A DNA stretch of 29,181 bases, taken from an uncultured Oscillospiraceae bacterium. Lineage in GTDB: Bacteria; Bacillota; Clostridia; Oscillospirales; Acutalibacteraceae. The notes below the pieces were generated by a model, which did no database searches, was not told where the DNA came from, and saw only the letters and a program-made list of their open reading frames with translations. The stretch is taken from NCBI GenBank assembly GCA_900540305.1, contig UQFL01000021.1, positions 1-29,181 on the forward strand, written 5' to 3'. Every line of letters begins with the position of its first letter. The first letter of the stretch is position 1. The position numbers and the translations under genes were made by a program. Below, piece after piece: positions 8,575-14,415 of the stretch.

Positions 8575-9798
8575 ATGAGAAATATTGAATTACTGTCTCC
8601 TGCTGGAGATATGCAAAGGCTGAAGCTCGCGCTTGAGTTCGGAGCTGACGCTGTATATGTCGGCGGAACTATGTTTGGCATGAGAACTAATCCGTCTAAT
8701 TTTAACGATGAAGAGTTGCAAAAAGCTGTTGAGTTAGCCCACTCTAAGAGTAAGAAACTTTATTTGACTTGTAATACTCTTCCAAGAAACAATGAAATAG
8801 AAATGCTTCCTCAATTCCTTAAGGATGCTCAGAGTGCCGGGGTAGACGCTTTTATAATCGCCGATCTCGGAGTGCTCAGTCTTGCAAAAAAATACGCCCC
8901 CGATGTAGATATTCATATTTCTACTCAGGCAGGTGTTGTTAACTATCAGACAGCTAATATGCTCTATGAAATGGGCGCCTCAAGGATAGTAACAGCAAGA
9001 GAACTTTCTCTTAATGAAATTAAGGAAATACGAGAAAAAACGAACCCTGCACTTGAAATTGAAGTGTTTGTTCACGGTGCAATGTGTATGAGCTTCAGCG
9101 GAAGATGTATCCTTTCAGATTATCTGACAGGAAGAGACGCTAACAGGGGAGACTGCGCGCAGCCTTGCAGATGGAAATATCATGTCGTTGAGGAAAAAAG
9201 ACCCGGCGAGTATTTCCCTGTTAATGAAGAAAAAGACGGCACTTATATTTTTAACTCGAGAGATTTGTGTATGATAGAGCATATTCCTGAGTTAGTTGAC
9301 GCGGGTGTAGACTCTTTCAAAATTGAAGGAAGAGCAAAGAGCGAATACTATACAGCTATTGTGACATATGCTTACAGAGCGGCTATTGATGAATACCTTA
9401 AAAATCCAAGTTCAGATTTTAAGGTGCCTGATTGGATTCTTCAGGAAATGGATAAAATGAGCCACAGGGAATACACAACAGGCTTCAATTTTGGTCCTAT
9501 AAAAAAAGGCCAGACAACTGAAAACGGCGGTTACATAAGAAATTGGGATGTGTGCGCTGTTTATATGGAATGTGAAAACGGCAGACTGACAGTCGGTCAG
9601 CGAAACAGATTTTTCGAGGGAGACGAACTTGAAGTTGTTGAGCCGTTCAAAAAACCGTATAAAATTAAAGTTGAGGACCTTTATAATGAGAATGATAAAG
9701 AAAAGGTAAGCGTAGCGAATAAAGCCACGGATGTATATTCTTTTAAAGTTTCTCAGCCTATTTCTCCCAATGCATTGTTCAGAAGAAAAAGAGATTAA
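8575..9798 (+). CDS. trhP: U32-family protein, probable tRNA 5-hydroxyuridine synthase TrhP
   Basis: Family U32, formerly annotated as collagenase-like peptidase, is now known to include TrhP (YegQ; YrrN/YrrO in Bacillus), needed for prephenate-dependent hydroxylation of U34 in tRNAs. The N-terminal ELLSPAGDMQRLKLAL is the family start. Four cysteines, C171, C178, C194 and C198 (MC...GRC...GDC..PC), are placed to bind an iron-sulfur cluster. FNSRDLCMIEHIPELVDAG and FKIEGRAKSEYY complete the signature. The C-terminal domain (about 320-407) is a beta-barrel type. Length (407) and position directly after mltG fit Bacillus TrhP2. No clear RBS is seen; ATG is 6 bases after the mltG stop, so coupling is likely. 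Related U32 members modify 23S rRNA (RlhA) or ubiquinone, so the substrate is inferred. Confidence 0.88.
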   Translation: MRNIELLSPAGDMQRLKLALEFGADAVYVGGTMFGMRTNPSNFNDEELQKAVELAHSKSKKLYLTCNTLPRNNEIEMLPQFLKDAQSAGVDAFIIADLGVLSLAKKYAPDVDIHISTQAGVVNYQTANMLYEMGASRIVTARELSLNEIKEIREKTNPALEIEVFVHGAMCMSFSGRCILSDYLTGRDANRGDCAQPCRWKYHVVEEKRPGEYFPVNEEKDGTYIFNSRDLCMIEHIPELVDAGVDSFKIEGRAKSEYYTAIVTYAYRAAIDEYLKNPSSDFKVPDWILQEMDKMSHREYTTGFNFGPIKKGQTTENGGYIRNWDVCAVYMECENGRLTVGQRNRFFEGDELEVVEPFKKPYKIKVEDLYNENDKEKVSVANKATDVYSFKVSQPISPNALFRRKRD

Positions 9799-9801
9799 AT
9801 C

Positions 9802-9837
9802 AAACACCTCGGTGAATAATATCACTGAGGTGTTTTT
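9802..9837 (+). terminator. Rho-independent terminator after trhP, overlapping the next gene's RBS
   Basis: A 14-base-pair stem (9802-9815 with 9822-9835, one G-T wobble at 9811/9826) encloses the loop ATAATA, and TTTTT follows at 9833-9837. The shape is that of an intrinsic terminator for the block-1 operon. Unusually, the descending arm contains GAGGTG (9827-9832), five bases before the GTG of the next gene. Confidence 0.85.
9827..9832 (+). promoter_or_regulatory. Shine-Dalgarno GAGGTG inside the terminator stem
   Basis: GAGGTG is a six-base match to the anti-SD of 16S rRNA, with a five-base spacer (TTTTT) before GTG 9838. It is paired in the hairpin at 9802-9835, so read-through RNA would hide the ribosome site. 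RNA starting inside or after the ascending arm would expose it. It supports GTG 9838 as the start. Regulatory use is inferred. Confidence 0.55.
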
Positions 9838-11307
9838 GTGTACAGGAGAATTATTTCCATAATAAGCGCTGTTATTTTTTTGTTTGTATGCGCTGTTGGA
9901 AGAATAGGTTATATAATTTTCAGCGGAAATTATACAGTTTCTTCAGGTTATAACAGTTATACGCTTGATTTTGATATTGTAAGACAAACTATCTATGACA
10001 GAAATTTGAGCAAAATAACGAACGGAAAAAAAATGCTTTGTGCTCTCATAAGACCGAATGAAAAGTGTTTGTCAGAGCTTCATCTGCTTTTTAACCAAGA
10101 GGAATGTAACGAAATAAGAGAAGAGCTTTCAAAAGGTTACCCGGTAATAAGAGAAACAGAAAATTATGCTGATTGTGAATATATACAGCTTTTCGAAACA
10201 GTCAAAAACAAAACAAGTCCTCTGATAAAATATATTCAAAAAGAATACGGAGACATAATATCTGAAAAAAAGATTAATTTCGGAACGGATGCAAAAGGCA
10301 GACTATTAGATGCTGATATGGGCACCGTAAGCGAATACGAATATGAAACCGAAATAAGCGGAGTTAAACTTACAATAGATGATGATATTCAGAAAACTGT
10401 GGAAGAAGCAACAAAAAAACTTAAAAAAGGAGCAGTTGTGGTGATGGATGTAAATACATCGGAAATTCTAGCCATTCATTCAACTCCTGATGATAATATG
10501 TATAGAGCAGTTTTGCCGTATACTGTCGGTTCTGTTTTTAAACTCATTGTTTCCTCCTGTGCGCTTGAAAACGGCATTAATCCGCAGTACGAATGCACAG
10601 GTAGTATCACTGTAGGCGATACAGAGTTTTCATGCCAGAACGATAAAGTGCACGGCAAGGAAACTATAAAAGAGGCGCTTGCCAATTCCTGCAACTGCTA
10701 TTTTGTTAATCTTGCGCTGAATATAGGTTCTGAAAAATTACTCAAAACAGCACAGCAATTCGGTTTCGGGTCATCATTTTCTCTTATGGAAAATACGCCT
10801 GTTGACACCGGTAATTTGCCTACTACCGAAGAATTGCAGTCAAAAGGACAGTTATCTCTTCTCGGGTTCGGGCAGGGAAAACTCACAGCGTCTCCACTCG
10901 CTTTTTGCACGGCACTTTGCACCATAGCTAACGGAGGGTTTTACACTGAGCCAACATTAATTTCAGGTTTGCTCGATGATGACTACAATCTTGATGAATT
11001 TGATAAAAAGGAATCTAAAAAAATAATTACAGCAGAAACCTCGAAAACTTTATGTGAATATATGCGTTATGTTGTTACAAACGGCACGGCGGCTTCTGCG
11101 GAATATAAAGGAAAGTCAGCAGGAAAAACATCAACCGCTCAAAGCGGGCAGTATGACGGTGAAAGAGAAATTTTGAACACTTGGTTTGCAGGAGTGTATC
11201 CTTATGATAATCCTAAGTACGCAATCGTAGTTATGGCAGAAGATGGCATAAGCGGTTCTTCTGACTGCTGTCCTATTTTCAGGACTATTGTTGAAAATAT
11301 TACCTGA
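9838..11307 (+). CDS. Class B penicillin-binding protein (peptidoglycan D,D-transpeptidase)
   Basis: This protein cross-links peptidoglycan outside the membrane. The 489-residue protein has an uncleaved N-terminal anchor (about residues 5-29, ISIISAVIFLFVCAVGRIGY), a short non-catalytic pedestal, and a transpeptidase domain from about residue 190. The active-site serine is S232 in GSVFK (SxxK), motif 2 is S284-C-N286, and motif 3 is K430-T-S432 in GKTSTAQSG. Motif 3 has serine where KTG/KSG normally carries glycine. It is the size of the PbpA/small PBP2 group and lacks SpoVD-type PASTA domains. No FtsW/RodA partner lies beside it. The GTG start follows a hairpin-embedded RBS. The division/elongation/sporulation role is not determinable here. 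Confidence 0.9.
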   Translation: MYRRIISIISAVIFLFVCAVGRIGYIIFSGNYTVSSGYNSYTLDFDIVRQTIYDRNLSKITNGKKMLCALIRPNEKCLSELHLLFNQEECNEIREELSKGYPVIRETENYADCEYIQLFETVKNKTSPLIKYIQKEYGDIISEKKINFGTDAKGRLLDADMGTVSEYEYETEISGVKLTIDDDIQKTVEEATKKLKKGAVVVMDVNTSEILAIHSTPDDNMYRAVLPYTVGSVFKLIVSSCALENGINPQYECTGSITVGDTEFSCQNDKVHGKETIKEALANSCNCYFVNLALNIGSEKLLKTAQQFGFGSSFSLMENTPVDTGNLPTTEELQSKGQLSLLGFGQGKLTASPLAFCTALCTIANGGFYTEPTLISGLLDDDYNLDEFDKKESKKIITAETSKTLCEYMRYVVTNGTAASAEYKGKSAGKTSTAQSGQYDGEREILNTWFAGVYPYDNPKYAIVVMAEDGISGSSDCCPIFRTIVENIT

Positions 11308-11319
11308 ATATGCTAAAAT
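11291..11319 (+). promoter_or_regulatory. Predicted sigma-A promoter for the WYL regulator
   Basis: TTGAAA (11291-11296), an exactly 17-base spacer, and TAAAAT (11314-11319) preceded by TGC as an extended -10. It lies over the last codons of the penicillin-binding protein gene. The start point would be near 11326, leaving a leader of only about nine bases before ATG 11335. Confidence 0.45.
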
Positions 11320-11334
11320 TATTTTGGTGATAAT

Positions 11335-12327
11335 ATGCAGACTTCTAAAATAAAAACATTGCTTATATTAAAATATCTAAAAAAATATTCAGATGAGGAT
11401 AACCCTCTTTCTACTACAAGCCTTATTGAACTTTTAAATAATGACGGCGTATCATGCGAGAGAAAAAGCATATACGCCGACATTAAGGCGCTTAATGAAA
11501 TCGGCTGTAATGTAATTTCAGTTACTTCTCCAAAGAGAGGCTTTTATCTTGCTTCAAGAGATTTTGAAGAAGCTGAAATAAGGTTGTTGATAGATGCCGT
11601 TAATTCTGCAGGCTTTATAACTCCTGGTAAGAGCGAATCGCTTATAAATAAACTCAAATCGCAGCTTTCCGATAATCAGGCAGGCAAAATTACCTCACAG
11701 GTATTTTGTGAAAGCGTTAATAAATGCGACAATGAAGATATATATGTGATTATTGATAAGCTTGATGAAGCGATACATAAAAAAGAAAAAGTAAAATTTC
11801 AGTACAAGACAAGAAATATTGACAAGCAGAATAAAAAATCATATACAACAAAAACTTTCGTTGTTTCACCTTATGCGCTTATATGGAAAAATGACAGATA
11901 CTATCTTGTGTGCAACAAAGAATCGCACGATAATCTGATGAATCTGAGAATTGACAGAATAAGGAAAATAGAAATTTTGAAATGTCCCTCACGCAAAGTA
12001 TCTGAGTGCAGTGAATACAATGATGTTTTTGATGTAGCTGATTATTCTTCAAAAATGTTTAATATGTTCAGCGGTGCGGTAGATAATGTAAAGCTTGTGT
12101 GCGAGCTTGATTTAAGAGAGGCAATTCTTGACCGATTCGGTGCAAAAATAGCTTTAAATGCGGTTGACATTAACCATTTTGAAACAGAGGTAAGCGCTGC
12201 GGTCAGTGACGGATTTGTTTCTTGGCTTATGCAGTTTGGAGACAGAATAAAAGTTGTTTCTCCTGATTACCTTGTAAAAGCAGTTGAAGATAAAGCTAAA
12301 GCAATTTTTTCTGTTTACCAACAATAA
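11335..12327 (+). CDS. WYL-domain transcriptional regulator with N-terminal HTH
   Basis: This is a 330-residue predicted cytoplasmic DNA-binding regulator. Residues 1-65 form a winged helix-turn-helix of the HTH_11 type (SLIELLNNDGVSCERKSIYADIKALNEIG). The WYL domain lies at about 135-215, with its characteristic ALIWKNDRYYLVCN and the following NLRIDRIRKIEIL. A C-terminal WCX extension ends the protein. WYL domains sense ligands, often nucleic acid or nucleotide derivatives, and many regulate defence or DNA-damage genes; no such locus is seen nearby. The RBS is weak (GGTGAT), consistent with the near-leaderless transcript from the promoter at 11291. Its targets are unknown; the palindromic repeats at 12355-12376, just downstream of this gene, are one candidate site. 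Confidence 0.9.
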   Translation: MQTSKIKTLLILKYLKKYSDEDNPLSTTSLIELLNNDGVSCERKSIYADIKALNEIGCNVISVTSPKRGFYLASRDFEEAEIRLLIDAVNSAGFITPGKSESLINKLKSQLSDNQAGKITSQVFCESVNKCDNEDIYVIIDKLDEAIHKKEKVKFQYKTRNIDKQNKKSYTTKTFVVSPYALIWKNDRYYLVCNKESHDNLMNLRIDRIRKIEILKCPSRKVSECSEYNDVFDVADYSSKMFNMFSGAVDNVKLVCELDLREAILDRFGAKIALNAVDINHFETEVSAAVSDGFVSWLMQFGDRIKVVSPDYLVKAVEDKAKAIFSVYQQ

Positions 12328-12354
12328 AGTCTAATTGTAAATAATATTTTAATA

Positions 12355-12376
12355 TTGTTAATTATTTGTTAACAAA
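12355..12376. repeat. Operator-like palindrome and direct repeats upstream of the yicC promoter
   Basis: A perfect 12-base palindrome TTTGTTAACAAA lies at 12365-12376, three bases upstream of the -35 box. TTGTTAA also occurs at 12355-12361 and again at 12366-12372, 11 bases or about one helical turn apart. The first copy forms a 7/7/7 inverted repeat with TTAACAA at 12369-12375. The arrangement suits a dimeric repressor or activator, though AT-richness makes chance repeats more likely. Confidence 0.45.
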
Positions 12377-12379
12377 CCA

Positions 12380-12408
12380 TTGACCTAAAACATTAGCATA
12401 TATATAAT
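12380..12408 (+). promoter_or_regulatory. Strong sigma-A promoter of the yicC-thiN operon
   Basis: TTGACC (12380-12385) and a perfect TATAAT (12403-12408) are separated by exactly 17 bases, in the only sizeable gap (132 bases) before the block-2 genes. AT-rich DNA upstream could serve as an UP element. The start point would be at about 12415. Confidence 0.82.
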
Positions 12409-12417
12409 ATTTAGAAA

Positions 12418-12436
12418 AAGGCGCTTAGTGCGCCTT
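12418..12436 (+). other. Hairpin at the 5' end of the yicC-operon mRNA
   Basis: AAGGCGC and GCGCCTT form a 7-base-pair stem with loop TTAGT, beginning within a few bases of the predicted transcript start. It is not followed by a U-run (ATTTGATT), so it is unlikely to be a terminator. A 5'-terminal stem-loop of this kind commonly protects mRNA from 5'-end-dependent decay; that role is inferred. Confidence 0.5.
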
Positions 12437-12459
12437 ATTTGATTGTGGAGATAATTTAT

Positions 12460-13338
12460 ATGATTAAATCAATGACAGGTTTCGGAAGAGCCATGGCAGA
12501 AAAAGACGGATATGTCATTTCTGTTGAATTAAAATCCGTAAACCACAGATATTTTGAATTTAACTGCAGATTACCAAGGCAATATGGCTTTGCCGAGGAA
12601 AAACTAAAATCCTATGTAAATTCAAAGGTATCCAGAGGAAAGGTAGATTGTTTTCTCGGTATAGAAGCTCTTGACACGGATAACGCAGATGTAGTTGTAA
12701 ATCATACTCTTGCATCTGCTTATATTAAAGCTATGAACGAGCTTGCTCAGGAGTATTCACTTAAGAACGATATTTCGTCAGTATCCATATCCCGTTTTCC
12801 TGATGTATTCGTTTTGAAAAAGGCAGACGAGGACGAAGAAAAACTTTGGGGCTACATTAAAGAAGTAGCTGACGAGGCTATTGAAAAATTCGTTGCAATG
12901 AGAGAAACCGAAGGCGAGCAGATGAAAAAAGATGTGCTTTCAAGAGCTGATTACATACTCGATTGTGTGTCTTTCATTGAAAGCAGATCTCCTCAGACCG
13001 TAAAAGAATATAATGATAAACTTATCGCCAGAGTTCACGAGCTTATAGGTGATGCTTCTCTTGATGAGAACAGAATAATTCAGGAAGTTGCAATATACGC
13101 TGATAAGGTTGCGGTAGCTGAAGAAACAGTAAGACTTCGTTCACATATTTCTCAGCTTAAAGAATTTCTTGAAAGCTCTGAGCCTATCGGCAGAAAAATG
13201 GATTTTCTTGTTCAGGAAATCAACAGGGAAACAAACACTATCGGCTCAAAGGCTTGCGATGTAGAGATTGCAAGAAAAGTTGTTGATATTAAAGCTGAGG
13301 TTGAAAAAATACGCGAGCAGATTCAGAATATTGAGTAA
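12460..13338 (+). CDS. yicC: YicC/YloC-family endoribonuclease
   Basis: YicC proteins (YloC in Bacillus) are conserved endoribonucleases implicated in RNA turnover. The N-terminus MIKSMTGFGRA is the family hallmark, LKSVNHRYFEFNCRLP follows, and the DUF1732 C-terminal domain ends in RKMDFLVQEINRETNTIGSK. I place the start at ATG 12460 (292 residues), because it begins exactly at the conserved MIKSMTGFG and has GGAG at 12447-12450 nine bases upstream. A TTG at 12439 would add seven residues not found in the family. It is the first gene after the strong promoter at 12380, and the yicC-remA-gmk-rpoZ order matches Bacillus yloC-remA-gmk-rpoZ. Confidence 0.93.
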   Translation: MIKSMTGFGRAMAEKDGYVISVELKSVNHRYFEFNCRLPRQYGFAEEKLKSYVNSKVSRGKVDCFLGIEALDTDNADVVVNHTLASAYIKAMNELAQEYSLKNDISSVSISRFPDVFVLKKADEDEEKLWGYIKEVADEAIEKFVAMRETEGEQMKKDVLSRADYILDCVSFIESRSPQTVKEYNDKLIARVHELIGDASLDENRIIQEVAIYADKVAVAEETVRLRSHISQLKEFLESSEPIGRKMDFLVQEINRETNTIGSKACDVEIARKVVDIKAEVEKIREQIQNIE

Positions 13339-13352
13339 TACGGAGTTTAAGT

Positions 13353-13601
13353 ATGAATTTAATCAATATCGGATTCGGAAATCTTGTTAACGCAGACCGT
13401 ATTATTTCAATAGTCAGCCCCGAATCAGCGCCTGTAAAAAGAATAGTGCAGGTTGCTAAAAACAACGGCTCGCTTATTGATGCAACACAAGGCAGAAAAA
13501 CGATGAGCGTTATTATAACAGATTCCGACAATGTTATTTTATCTTATCTTGACTTAAAGCAGATTGCTTTAAAATTCGGCGCAAAGGCAGATGTTCAATG
13601 A
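13353..13601 (+). CDS. remA: RemA/DUF370 DNA-binding regulator
   Basis: RemA (formerly DUF370/YlzA) is an oligomeric DNA-binding protein that, in Bacillus, activates biofilm-matrix and osmoprotection genes. The 82-residue protein has the family pattern IGFGNLVNADRIISIVSPES, then the DATQGRKTMSVIITDS segment that carries DNA-contacting arginine/lysine residues. Its position between yicC and gmk is diagnostic. The RBS is GGAG, eight bases before ATG. The stop overlaps the gmk start (ATGA). Which genes it controls in this organism cannot be told from the window. Confidence 0.93.
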   Translation: MNLINIGFGNLVNADRIISIVSPESAPVKRIVQVAKNNGSLIDATQGRKTMSVIITDSDNVILSYLDLKQIALKFGAKADVQ

Positions 13602-14173
13602 AGAAAAAAGGTATGATTGTTATTCTTTCCGCCCCAAGCGGTTGCGGTAAAGATACGGTTTTCAGAGAAATATCAAAAACACGAAGCGATGTTTGCGAAT
13701 CAATTTCGGCAACTACACGTGCGCCGAGAGCGGGTGAAATCGACGGAGTAAATTATTTCTTTAAAACCAAAGAAGAATTTGAAAAAATGATTGAAGAAGA
13801 CAGCTTCCTTGAATACGCATCATATAATGACTGCTATTACGGAACGCCTGCCGGTCCTGCACTTGCGGCTGTTAATAAAGGAAAAATATGTTTTCTTATA
13901 ATCGAAAGAAAAGGCGCACAGAAGATAATGAAAAATTATCCCGACGCTGTGTCTATATTTCTCATGCCGCCTGATATGGAAACACTTGAATACAGACTTA
14001 AAAAGAGAAATACTGAAAGTGAGGCTGCAATAAAAATGCGCCTTAAAATCGCTGAAAAAGAAATCGAGTATGCACCAAAATTCACCTATGTAGTCGTGAA
14101 TAATGAACTTGAAACAGCGGTAAAAGAAATTAATGAAATATTGAATTCAGAACTTGAAAAAAGAAACAAGTAA
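13598..14173 (+). CDS. gmk: Guanylate kinase
   Basis: This enzyme phosphorylates GMP to GDP with ATP, linking purine synthesis or salvage to GTP and, in Firmicutes, to (p)ppGpp control. The 191-residue length is standard. The P-loop is SAPSGCGKDT near residues 11-20, with alanine and aspartate in place of the commoner glycines (GPSGVGKGT). The GMP-binding block SATTRAPRAGEIDGVNYFF is intact, and the IIERKGAQ segment is a variant of IE/DVQGA. The lid contains RLKKRNTES. It overlaps remA by four bases (ATGA), indicating translational coupling. Confidence 0.95.
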   Translation: MKKKGMIVILSAPSGCGKDTVFREISKTRSDVCESISATTRAPRAGEIDGVNYFFKTKEEFEKMIEEDSFLEYASYNDCYYGTPAGPALAAVNKGKICFLIIERKGAQKIMKNYPDAVSIFLMPPDMETLEYRLKKRNTESEAAIKMRLKIAEKEIEYAPKFTYVVVNNELETAVKEINEILNSELEKRNK

Positions 14174-14202
14174 TTAACACATAGAAGTAAGGAGATATTA
14201 TT

Positions 14203-14415
14203 ATGTTTAACCCAGATTTAAAGAAAATGCTTAAAAACTGCAACAGCAGATACAGCCTTGTAGTAGGCGTAGCAAAAAGAGCAAGAGAAATTAGAGATGA
14301 AGCTGTTAAAAATGAAGTTCTTCTTGACGAAAAGAGTGTTTCAACAGCAATTAATGAAATTTATGATGGTAAATATATTGTTGAAGAACCCAACGAAATC
14401 AAAGCCAAAAAATAA
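14203..14415 (+). CDS. rpoZ: RNA polymerase omega subunit
   Basis: This small subunit promotes assembly of RNA polymerase by clamping the beta-prime C-terminus. The 70-residue protein has the family pattern: a short N-terminus, CNSRYSLVVGVAKRAREIRDEA (quoted in part) containing the conserved RYSLV..VAKRAR core, then EKSVSTAINEIYDGKYIV. A strong RBS (AAGGAG) lies eight to ten bases before ATG. It follows gmk, as in most bacteria, and its stop overlaps the priA start by one base (TAATG). In Bacillus coaBC lies between rpoZ and priA; it is absent here. Confidence 0.93.
   Translation: MFNPDLKKMLKNCNSRYSLVVGVAKRAREIRDEAVKNEVLLDEKSVSTAINEIYDGKYIVEEPNEIKAKK

Noticed and set aside
12328..12354. AATATTTTAATATT as a terminator or structured RNA
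   Set aside because: All A/T pairs with no U-run in the right place; more likely just AT-rich promoter upstream DNA.
12418..12436. Hairpin as a terminator for the WYL regulator
   Set aside because: No U-run follows (ATTTGATT), and it lies downstream of a near-perfect promoter; a 5'-leader role fits better.
12439..12459. TTG 12439 as start of yicC
   Set aside because: It adds seven residues before the conserved MIKSMTGFG and overlaps the RBS (GGAG) of ATG 12460.
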